Of a stretch of DNA of 33,766 bases, positions 16,557-22,808 are shown in pieces. Below the pieces are notes generated by a model. The model had not been told where the DNA came from. It was given only the letters and a program-made list of their open reading frames with translations, and did no database searches. The stretch is from Nitrospirota bacterium (GTDB lineage Bacteria > JACPQY01). The position numbers were made by a program, and so were the translations under genes. How positions within the stretch are numbered: the first letter of the stretch is position 1; the number at the start of each line of letters is the position of its first letter. The stretch is taken from the NCBI GenBank assembly GCA_016190245.1, contig JACPQY010000085.1, positions 99,095 to 132,860 of the forward strand, read 5' to 3'.

Positions 16557-19397
16557 TCAGGTCGCCGGATCCGGCCGGGAACGAAAATAGGCCAGGAGTT
16601 CCCGTTTGCCGAGGGTGCGCTCCGGCGAAGCCGCTCTCTGCTCCCGGGGAATGCCCTGCCGATCCGCCAAGGCGTCCGGGAGCGCATTCTCAGGGATCAC
16701 GATCACGTTGTCGCGGGACAGCTCCTTGACGCGATAGAAAACTCCATCCAACCGAATCACTTCCCCTCGCTCAATTCGGCCGATCTTCTTTGCTCTCTTC
16801 GGCAAAGGCGGATCGATCATGTCTTGAACGAGTTCCCTGATCGCACGAGGACGCACGCGGGAAAGGCACAGACTCTCCCGCGATCCCCTCACCACGCTCC
16901 ACAAGATAGCTGCTTCCGATTGAATGGGCTTGACTTGGACCTTTCTGACCCCGCTTGTTCCATCGTGATGGGGTACTCGCACCACGAGTCCGCCCTTCTG
17001 ACTCTTTGCGGTGTAGCGCCGTTGTCCCGTCGTTGTCGGCTGCGGCAGGGGTTTGTGGACCCAAAGCTTGGGCGTGTCCACGTTGGCGGGCTGCTGAAAC
17101 AGGCTGAGATCCATCAGTTGCCTTCGCCATGTCGCCTTCAGCTTTCCGAGTTCCCGCACAATGGGAACGGCTCGCCGTCTCAGGAATCCGGCCCAGTCCG
17201 GCGCAAGTGCCAACAGCGCGACTCCCGGCCGTGGTCGCAACTCATGTTCAAACGAACCATTCTCCAGAACCACCAAGGCTCCTTTTTCATCCTTCTTGAC
17301 GCAGGGGCGAACGGCGGTCTCGCACAGTATGCGAGGTCGCCAGGTGTGCGGCGGCGTGGCGGCGAGCAGGGCGGCGTCCTGCGCATGATTGAACAAATCC
17401 GTACGATCCTTCCTTGGGAAGTTCTCCTGTCGAGCCTCGCGGTCGTGGAAGAGCCAAGACATGCGGAGGTCGCGGGTCCATCGACCGGAAACCACCTGGA
17501 GGTGCGGTTTCCCGAGGATATACGCCGGGGACGGCGGTTCGACTCCATACGTCTTGAAAAGTTCGGCGATTTCCGCAGCAAACGCTCCGCTTCGGGCGGC
17601 GACCCGCGCCAAGGGAGTCGGGTCGTCCGGGTAGTTCGCGCCCGCCGGGAGCAGAAGAAGCATGCGCTTGAAGTCGGGCATGTTGATTCGCCTGACTCTT
17701 TCTTCAAAACGTAGCCATTCCTCCTCCTTCTTCCACTCGCTCGGCAGTCTGTTGCCTTTCCCCGTGTCGGGATGATTGCATGTGTGGCAGGCAGCCACGC
17801 GATTGAGTTGGAGGTCGGGACCACCGCGTGCCCTCGGCACGATGTGGTCCATCTCCGTTGCCTCCACCGGGATCTCCTTCCCGCAATACATGCAAGTCCC
17901 GCCTGATTCGCCGTGCAGTCTCTCCCGGATGGACAGGGTCTTCCGCTCAGTTTGCTTCCCCTTCCCCACCCGCTCCGTCTGAGGGTCGGGAATCTCCAAG
18001 GTAAGAAGGGCCACCGGACCATGTCGCCACGCTACCTGACCCTTCTTCCCTCGAATGAACAAGATCTCCTCCAGTCTCCTCAACACGCGCTGATCATGCT
18101 GCTCCCGACGCGGATTCGGGGCGTGGCGGCCCCGCATCTGTTGCCAGGCCAGCCCTGCATCCATCATGCTTCCGCCACCAGCGGCCAGATCGAGATGTTG
18201 CATGCACAACTTGGCACGGCCTCGGCGAGGAGTACGATTCAGAAGATCGTTCAACTGCGGAAGCATCGGGTGGTCGAGGTTCCATTGCCCCTTGGAGTTC
18301 TTCATCCATCTCCTCGGCGATTCGATGGAATCCAGGTACTTGCTGATGTTGTCCTCCGACGGGGCGCGTTCGGTCACGGGGACCTTCGGACCTTTCGGGA
18401 AATCAGATCCGCTCGCCCGTTTTTCCCACCAATCAAGCAATGGCTTCCGCTCCTCATTCGACAGGGAGCGAAACTCCCTCGCACCTGTCCATTTTGGGAC
18501 ACGCAGATTACCGACGGCCGCGCGGAATGCCTTGAATCGGACCTCGGGTTTCTTGAGTCTTGGCGTCTTCTTCCCGCACCACGAGCAACCCGACCTCAAT
18601 CGATTGTCGAATCGGGCGGGGCGTAAAACTCTGTTCAGAAGACCGACCAATTCCTTGCACCACCGCTCGATAACCATTGGCTCCATCCGGTGTTTTTCGC
18701 CGAACCGTTGCACGATCACTCGAACAGCGTTTTCCTTGATCTGCCGGGGAACCGCTTTACGCGGTTCGGGTGGCCTGTTCAGCGAGTTCTCATAGGCAGC
18801 CGTCAGCTTCGGTCTGGCGCGACGCTCGACCTCGGCCCTGAGTTGCTCCGCCATCGTGCCGGCCTCTCTCAGGATGCAGCAGGATTCGAGAAAGTCGTGG
18901 AGCCGCGCATCGGGCAGATCCTCGAAATCCTTGTCGTCATACCTGTAGCCGCGTTTCTTGAAGATCAGCGTTATCGCTCGAACAAAACCACGGGCATCGA
19001 GACCATCCTTCTGCGCCACTTCAATCCAACCCGGACCGCCGCAGGGGTCGGCCCCTTTCGTTTCGTAAGTGCCCGGTTTCGGCCAGAATCTCTTGTCGGC
19101 CAGTACGTCATAGGGGTCCGGAAGCCGCTCTCCGTTCGGAAGCTTCTGTCTCAGAACCCATGACCGAAGGCGCGCGAGTCGCATTTTCTTGGCGTGGCGG
19201 GTCCTCCTCCCCCTTCGCAGGATCCGGCGCTGTTCAAGTGTGGCATCGTGAAAATCCACATACGTTTCGGCATGAAGGATTTCGCGATTCCTGACAACGG
19301 CGATGCCGCCCGCGGCCTCACCGAGATCAACACCCACCCGCACAGAATTCAGAAAACTGTCAACACGCGATGCCAAGTCGGGAGGAACGCCATTCAT
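16557..19397 (-). CDS. cas9: Cas9, subtype II-C2-like
   Basis: 946 residues, compact for Cas9. Seen in order: RuvC-I VGVDLGEAAGGIAVV (D24); an Arg-rich bridge helix near 56-80; a REC region with C271-SW-C274 and C398-MQ-H401, a possible zinc site; RuvC-II LLTLEIPDP (E468); an HNH domain with EMDHIVPRARGG (D517, H518), N532 and two Cys pairs (C502/C505, C537/C540); RuvC-III LFNHAQDAALLAA (H671, D674); and a C-terminal PAM-interacting region with KSQKGGLVVRVPHHDG. All nuclease residues expected for RuvC and HNH are present, so it should cut both strands. From memory, segments such as RLARLRSWVLRQK and FVRAITLIFKKRG closely resemble ARMAN-1 Cas9, the II-C2 reference. No Shine-Dalgarno precedes the ATG; the tracrRNA terminator ends about ten bases upstream. 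Confidence 0.95.
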   Translation of the reverse strand: MNGVPPDLASRVDSFLNSVRVGVDLGEAAGGIAVVRNREILHAETYVDFHDATLEQRRILRRGRRTRHAKKMRLARLRSWVLRQKLPNGERLPDPYDVLADKRFWPKPGTYETKGADPCGGPGWIEVAQKDGLDARGFVRAITLIFKKRGYRYDDKDFEDLPDARLHDFLESCCILREAGTMAEQLRAEVERRARPKLTAAYENSLNRPPEPRKAVPRQIKENAVRVIVQRFGEKHRMEPMVIERWCKELVGLLNRVLRPARFDNRLRSGCSWCGKKTPRLKKPEVRFKAFRAAVGNLRVPKWTGAREFRSLSNEERKPLLDWWEKRASGSDFPKGPKVPVTERAPSEDNISKYLDSIESPRRWMKNSKGQWNLDHPMLPQLNDLLNRTPRRGRAKLCMQHLDLAAGGGSMMDAGLAWQQMRGRHAPNPRREQHDQRVLRRLEEILFIRGKKGQVAWRHGPVALLTLEIPDPQTERVGKGKQTERKTLSIRERLHGESGGTCMYCGKEIPVEATEMDHIVPRARGGPDLQLNRVAACHTCNHPDTGKGNRLPSEWKKEEEWLRFEERVRRINMPDFKRMLLLLPAGANYPDDPTPLARVAARSGAFAAEIAELFKTYGVEPPSPAYILGKPHLQVVSGRWTRDLRMSWLFHDREARQENFPRKDRTDLFNHAQDAALLAATPPHTWRPRILCETAVRPCVKKDEKGALVVLENGSFEHELRPRPGVALLALAPDWAGFLRRRAVPIVRELGKLKATWRRQLMDLSLFQQPANVDTPKLWVHKPLPQPTTTGQRRYTAKSQKGGLVVRVPHHDGTSGVRKVQVKPIQSEAAILWSVVRGSRESLCLSRVRPRAIRELVQDMIDPPLPKRAKKIGRIERGEVIRLDGVFYRVKELSRDNVIVIPENALPDALADRQGIPREQRAASPERTLGKRELLAYFRSRPDPAT

Positions 19398-19407
19398 GGT
19401 TCATCAT

Positions 19408-19445
19408 GAGGAGAGAGAAAGAGGCGGCTGGGCTCGGCAGCCGCC
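19408..19445 (-). terminator. intrinsic terminator of the tracrRNA
   Basis: On the minus strand GGCGGCTG and CAGCCGCC form a perfect 8-bp GC stem with a 7-nt loop (19445-19423), followed by the T-rich tail TCTTTCTCTCTCC. It ends about ten bases before the cas9 ATG. Confidence 0.7.
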
Positions 19446-19577
19446 CGGGAGTCCTTGCCCTTCCGCAGAGCCGGCCTTGCGGTGGCGGGGCCAGGCATTG
19501 GGGAGAGCGGGTAGCTGGACTCTGTCATCCGGTCCCGTGTCCTGGCGCCTGGGCTTCTTTCATTCTGGAAGCACCTC
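19412..19577 (-). ncRNA. candidate tracrRNA
   Basis: The anti-repeat lies at 19576-19557. Read on the minus strand it is AGGTGCTTCCAGAATGAAAG. It pairs with the start of the minus-strand CRISPR repeat (CTTTCATTCTCGGAAGCATCT) through 10 bp, a one-base bulge, 7 bp, one mismatch and 2 bp. Directly after the anti-repeat comes AAGCCCAGGCGCC, in the place of the nexus of known tracrRNAs (compare AAGGCUAGUCCG of S. pyogenes, from memory). The RNA would be about 165 nt and end at the intrinsic terminator at 19445-19408. Its position between divergent cas9 and cas1 and the strand both fit type II logic: the anti-repeat 3' end pairs with the repeat 5' end. The exact 5' end is unknown. Confidence 0.82.
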
Positions 19578-19578
19578 T

Positions 19579-19607
19579 ACTTCAGCACCGGAATACTGGC
19601 TTGTCAA
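19579..19607 (-). promoter_or_regulatory. putative tracrRNA (and cas9) promoter
   Basis: A consensus -35 TTGACA at 19607-19602, then 17 bp and a weak -10 TGAAGT at 19584-19579. The start would fall near 19572, at the front of the anti-repeat. The -35 is strong and the -10 is poor, so the exact element is uncertain. Confidence 0.4.
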
Positions 19608-19629
19608 GTACTACATACCTGTGTATGCT
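19601..19629 (+). promoter_or_regulatory. promoter of cas1-cas2-cas4
   Basis: TTGTCA (19601-19606), a 17-bp spacer and TATGCT (19624-19629). The start would be near 19636, with an 80-nt leader carrying AGGAGGG (19708-19713) ahead of the cas1 ATG. Its -35 overlaps the -35 of the divergent tracrRNA promoter. Confidence 0.6.
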
Positions 19630-19718
19630 ATACGAACGGGGGAGGGAGGCGACATGGAGGCGGGCTCATCGCGTGCGACTGGGCAGCCCCTTTTGGGATA
19701 GGGAATAGGAGGGAACGT

Positions 19719-20825
19719 ATGGAACAGGTGATCGTGGATCAATTCGGGGCCTATCTGTCCAAGAAGAGCGAAAGGCTCGTGGTGAAGGCGCCGAGAGCGC
19801 CGGAACTGCGGCCCGCGGATGGGATTCAGCTTCTGCTCCCGTTCCCCGACCCGCCGGATGCCGGCGAGGCCAGACCGGCGCCCCTTCGGAAGGGAACGAT
19901 TCTGGCCGAGATTCCATTTTTCCGAATCTGCGAGATCCTCGTGACCTCCAGGGGGGTGTCGCTCTCGACCGACCTGATCGAGGAGTGTTGCCGGAGGGGG
20001 ATTCGGATCACACTACTGGCGGGGAGCCGACCCTTCGCCATGCTCTCCTCGCCGATGCTGACCGCCACGGTGCAAACGCGCCGCGAACAGATGCAGGCGT
20101 ATCTGGACGAACGCGGGTTCGAACTGGCGCGCGCGTTCTGCGCGGGCAAGGTCCGCAACCAGATCCGCCTTCTCCGTTACTACGGCAAGTATCTCAAGGA
20201 GGCTCACCCCGATCGGTACGAGCAGGTAGCGTCCGGCACGGGGGCGATTGAGGCCATCGAAGGGAAACTCCGCGAAGTGCAGGCGGCGGACATTGATTCG
20301 GCGCGCGAGGTCCTCATGGGTCTGGAGGGCACGGCGGCGCGTGTCTACTGGTCGGGCATTCGATGCCTCTTGGAAGGCCACATCGAGTTCTCCGGGCGCG
20401 AGCATCGGGGGGCCGCCGACCCCGTGAACGCTTCGCTCAATTACGGCTACGGGATTCTCTACTCCGTCGTGTGGGGCGCCATCCTGAACGCCGGGCTCGA
20501 GCCGTTCGCCGGCTTCCTGCACGTGGACCGGCCGGGGAAGCCGTCGCTCGTCCTCGACATGACCGAGGAGTTCCGTGCCCCGGTGGTGGATCGGGCCGTG
20601 GTCGGCCTGTTCACGAGAGACCAGAAGGTGGGGATGGCAGAGGGCCTCCTTGATGCGGAAAGCCGGAAGCTCATTGCCGATCGCGTGAAGGACCGGCTCT
20701 CGGCCCCGGAACCATATCGGGGGGCGAAGTACCAAGTGCGCTCGATCATCCAGGCGCAGGCGCGCCGCGTGGCCGTGGCCGTCCGGCGAGAGGGGCGATA
20801 CGAGCCCTTCGGATTCACCTGGTAG
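19719..20825 (+). CDS. cas1: CRISPR-associated integrase Cas1
   Basis: 368 residues. The catalytic metal-binding residues are visible: E203 in GLEGTAARVYW, H268 in FAGFLHVDRPGKPSLVLD and D280 in LVLDMTEEF. The length and the GFLHVDRPGKPSL motif are those of type I-like Cas1 rather than the roughly 300-residue Cas1 of ordinary II-A/II-C loci. That fits an adaptation module that includes Cas4. It integrates new spacers as a complex with Cas2. Residues about 31-57 are a Pro-rich stretch (LLLPFPDPPDAGEARPAP) that looks like an insertion in the N-terminal beta domain. The start is fixed by AGGAGGG five bases upstream. Confidence 0.95.
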   Translation: MEQVIVDQFGAYLSKKSERLVVKAPRAPELRPADGIQLLLPFPDPPDAGEARPAPLRKGTILAEIPFFRICEILVTSRGVSLSTDLIEECCRRGIRITLLAGSRPFAMLSSPMLTATVQTRREQMQAYLDERGFELARAFCAGKVRNQIRLLRYYGKYLKEAHPDRYEQVASGTGAIEAIEGKLREVQAADIDSAREVLMGLEGTAARVYWSGIRCLLEGHIEFSGREHRGAADPVNASLNYGYGILYSVVWGAILNAGLEPFAGFLHVDRPGKPSLVLDMTEEFRAPVVDRAVVGLFTRDQKVGMAEGLLDAESRKLIADRVKDRLSAPEPYRGAKYQVRSIIQAQARRVAVAVRREGRYEPFGFTW

Positions 20826-20830
20826 GGGCG

Positions 20831-21127
20831 ATGGACGAGATCCTCACGCTGGCCGTGTACGACATCGAGCAGGACCGCATCCGCGCGAAGATCGCCGATA
20901 TCTGCAAGGACTACGGCCTCGAGCGGATCCAGTTCAGCGCGTTCATGGGCCGTCTCTCCCGAAACCGCCGGGAGGAGCTGTTTCTCAAACTCACCGGGAG
21001 ACTTGGGGACACGCCCGGTCAAATCCTCGTCGTGCCCATCTGCGAGAAAGACGCCCGGGCCGTCCAGGAGAAGACGGTCCCACCCGCGCGCGAGGCACAC
21101 GGCGCCGAGGAGACCTCGGCACCATGA
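20831..21127 (+). CDS. cas2: CRISPR-associated protein Cas2
   Basis: 98 residues with a ferredoxin-like fold pattern: LAVYDIEQDRIRAKIADICK at the N-terminus (D11 of the YDI motif), YGLERIQFSAFMGRLS, then GQILVVPICEKDAR. It forms the central dimer of the Cas1-Cas2 integrase. It starts 5 bp after cas1 and overlaps cas4 by 4 bp (ATGA), so the three genes form one translationally coupled operon. The last 20 residues are an unstructured-looking tail. Confidence 0.95.
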   Translation: MDEILTLAVYDIEQDRIRAKIADICKDYGLERIQFSAFMGRLSRNRREELFLKLTGRLGDTPGQILVVPICEKDARAVQEKTVPPAREAHGAEETSAP

Positions 21128-21696
21128 TCCTCCGCGTGGCGGACCTCAGGCAGTACGCGTACTGTCCACGCGTCGTCTACTTCACGTACGTCCAACCCCT
21201 CGATCGGCAGCCCACGTACAAAATGAAGGAGGGGAACTCCGCCGAGTCCAAGACCATACCCACGGAAAGACGGCGAACGCTCGCCCGCTACGAATTGCCC
21301 CAAGGCGTTCGAACATTCGGCGTATCGCTCTCCTCCCCAAGAATCGGACTGAGCGGAAAACTCGATCTCCTGATCGAAGCCGAGGGAAGGTACTATCCCG
21401 TGGAGTTCAAGACCACCCGTCCCAGTGTTTTTCCCAACATGCGATGCCAGCTCGCGGGCTACGCCCTGTTGGTCGAGGAACGATCCGGTACACCGGTGGA
21501 GAGCGGATTCATCCAGTTTCTTCCTTCCGGCCGAACCTTCCCGGTGGATCTCCCGAGCACGCTCAAGGCCGAGACGCGCGGACTCGTTGAGACCATGCGC
21601 CGGATGATCGAACGGGAGGAGATGCCGGAGCCCACGCCACGGCAGCAGCGGTGCGCGGACTGCGAATATCGAAACTTCTGCGGGGATGTTTCGTGA
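21124..21696 (+). CDS. cas4: Cas4 nuclease (PD-(D/E)XK, iron-sulfur)
   Basis: 190 residues. Four Cys for an iron-sulfur cluster are placed as in the family: C14 (QYAYCPR) and C177, C180 and C186 (RCADCEYRNFC). Nuclease motifs are D81 (GKLDLLIE), E94-x-K96 (VEFKTTRP) and the QLAGYALL motif (Q109, Y113). Cas4 trims prespacers and selects PAM-proximal ends before Cas1-Cas2 integration. Cas4 beside a small Cas9 is a mark of subtype II-C2; II-B also has Cas4 but with a much larger Cas9. Confidence 0.95.
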   Translation: MILRVADLRQYAYCPRVVYFTYVQPLDRQPTYKMKEGNSAESKTIPTERRRTLARYELPQGVRTFGVSLSSPRIGLSGKLDLLIEAEGRYYPVEFKTTRPSVFPNMRCQLAGYALLVEERSGTPVESGFIQFLPSGRTFPVDLPSTLKAETRGLVETMRRMIEREEMPEPTPRQQRCADCEYRNFCGDVS

Positions 21697-21779
21697 CGCC
21701 GGGCGTTTCGAAAATCCCCCGCCTTTTCCGGCGGGCTAGGCGTTTTCGAGGTCGTCTGGCTGTAGAAGCCGAAAATCGG

Positions 21780-21812
21780 CTGAAAGGGCGGGCACATGGC
21801 CCGCCCTTTCAG
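21780..21812. terminator. bidirectional hairpin between cas4 and the array
   Basis: A perfect 14-bp stem (CTGAAAGGGCGGGC and its complement, loop ACATG) whose right arm is the first seven bases of repeat 1. Both directions read GC stem then TTTC, so it can end the cas operon on the plus strand and a pre-crRNA from the minus strand. Smaller hairpins lie at 21718-21735 and 21767-21781 (AGCCGAAAATCGGCT). Confidence 0.55.
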
Positions 21813-22311
21813 AGGCTACCAAGATGCTTCCGAGAATGAAAGACTCGGTCACGCGGGCCTCTAGGGCGGCGCGGTCGGCTTTCAGAGGCTACCAAGATGC
21901 TTCCGAGAATGAAAGTCCTAAATGGAGGGCGTCCCGTTTCCGGGCGGTTTCTTTCAGAGGCTACCAAGATGCTTCCGAGAATGAAAGCCTCCTCAATGTC
22001 CTGCGTAAACGCGTCGCTCAGTCCTTTCAGAGGCTACCAAGATGCTTCCGAGAATGAAAGGTTGCTATCCGGGGCTCGGCGGCGATTGCGGATCGGGACT
22101 TTCAGAGGCTACCAAGATGCTTCCGAGAATGAAAGATGCCCGTGCTGTCGGCGGGTACTAGAGAGCCACGACTTTCAGAGGCTACCAAGATGCTTCCGAG
22201 AATGAAAGGGCTGCTGCCGTGCCTCCGGGAGCGGCTGTTACTGTACAGTGGACGGCCGTCCACTGTACAGTATGAGCTTGTGGGCGCCCGAACCGCTTCC
22301 CGGAATGAAAC
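21806..22311 (-). CRISPR. CRISPR array: six identical 37-nt repeats plus one decayed repeat
   Basis: Repeats (plus strand CTTTCAGAGGCTACC...GAGAATGAAAG) start at 21806, 21879, 21951, 22024, 22099 and 22172 and are identical. Five spacers of 36, 35, 36, 38 and 36 nt lie between them. The repeat ends are inverted (CTTTCA/TGAAAG). A decayed repeat at 22275-22311 keeps only its inner half (GCTTCCCGGAATGAAAC), 66 bp after repeat 6. The decayed copy is far from cas4, so new spacers are probably added at the cas4 side. The tracrRNA anti-repeat implies that the functional crRNA is the minus strand, transcribed from the decayed end towards cas4. No clear -10 is seen within the repeat. Confidence 0.97.
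22239..22272. promoter_or_regulatory. nested 34-bp perfect palindrome beside the array
   Basis: T, ACTGTACAGT, GGACGGCCGTCC, ACTGTACAGT, A: a 34-bp perfect palindrome made of two identical 10-bp palindromes whose centres are 22 bp apart, with a 12-bp palindrome between. It lies between repeat 6 and the decayed repeat, on the side from which minus-strand crRNA transcription should enter. It may be a double operator, or a hairpin. Confidence 0.55.
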
Positions 22312-22329
22312 GCCGTAGTGGGGACTGCG

Positions 22330-22725
22330 CTACAGCTCCACCCGCGAGCCCCGGCGGAGGGTGCGATGGTCGATCGTGGGGGGGGGGGTGCTCTCGTCGA
22401 TGACCATTCCCCATTCCTGGAGAAGGAGCGCGCCGAAAAGGATTTCGATCTTGGTGCCGTTTTCGTGCCCGAGGTCGTCCACGGGCAGAACGATGGTGGC
22501 GTACCGGTAGGAGCGGCCCCGACTGTCTCGCACCTCACCTTCCACCACTCTACCCTCGCTCAAACGGTACTTCTTGCCTCCCAAACGGATCGTCAGCTCA
22601 GGCAAGCGCACCTTGGGCTTGCGGGCCACCAGCTCGCGCAGCGCAAAGGACCTCCACGCACCGGTATCCAGAATCGCGTTCACGGGTCGGCCACCCAGCT
22701 TCGCCTTTACGATCGGCCGAGCCAT
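22330..22725 (-). CDS. retropepsin-like aspartic protease-fold protein
   Basis: 131 residues from the ATG at 22725. The N-terminal part has VNAILDTGAWRSFALRELV, the Asp-Thr-Gly active-site triplet of retropepsin-type proteases, followed by beta-rich sequence (LTIRLGGKKYRL and IEILFGALLLQEWGMVID). Single-domain bacterial members are widespread and mostly uncharacterised; they would act as dimers. It lies between the CRISPR array and tRNA-Pro. The ribosome binding site is weak. I infer no link to CRISPR function from position alone. Confidence 0.72.
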   Translation of the reverse strand: MARPIVKAKLGGRPVNAILDTGAWRSFALRELVARKPKVRLPELTIRLGGKKYRLSEGRVVEGEVRDSRGRSYRYATIVLPVDDLGHENGTKIEILFGALLLQEWGMVIDESTPPPTIDHRTLRRGSRVEL

Positions 22726-22808
22726 CTTCCAAGTATCCCCGGCACTGGGACACCCTCCATGTCCGAGGTGGAGGGGAGTAGTGTTTCGACACACCAGAGC
22801 GCGATCAC

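Larger units (their letters stand above)
15649..16604. repeat. 17-bp direct repeats bounding the HEPN-MNT cassette
   Basis: TAGGCCAGGAGTTCCCG occurs at 15649-15665 and 16588-16604, 939 bp apart. Both copies sit in cas9 3'-end sequence. The HEPN-MNT pair lies between them. Confidence 0.8.

Noticed and set aside
16128-17714. A 528-residue plus-strand frame opposite cas9
   Set aside because: It is antisense to the conserved Cas9 C-terminal half with no domain of its own.
16557-19397. IscB or type II-D Cas9 as the identity of the large nuclease
   Set aside because: The REC region, 946-residue length, Cas4 partner and whole-length resemblance to the II-C2 reference fit Cas9 of II-C2 better; only the HNH cysteines recall IscB.
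21739-21756. A second possible anti-repeat in the cas4-array leader (GTTTTCGAGGTCGTCT), followed by hairpins
   Set aside because: It matches the repeat only through five G-U wobbles and two mismatches and does not extend further. The anti-repeat at 19557-19576 is far better and has the proper nexus and terminator.
22239-22272. LexA (SOS) operator reading of the TACTGTACAGT palindrome
   Set aside because: The outer words resemble the E. coli SOS box, but the spacing between CTGT and ACAG is 0 or 24, not 8.
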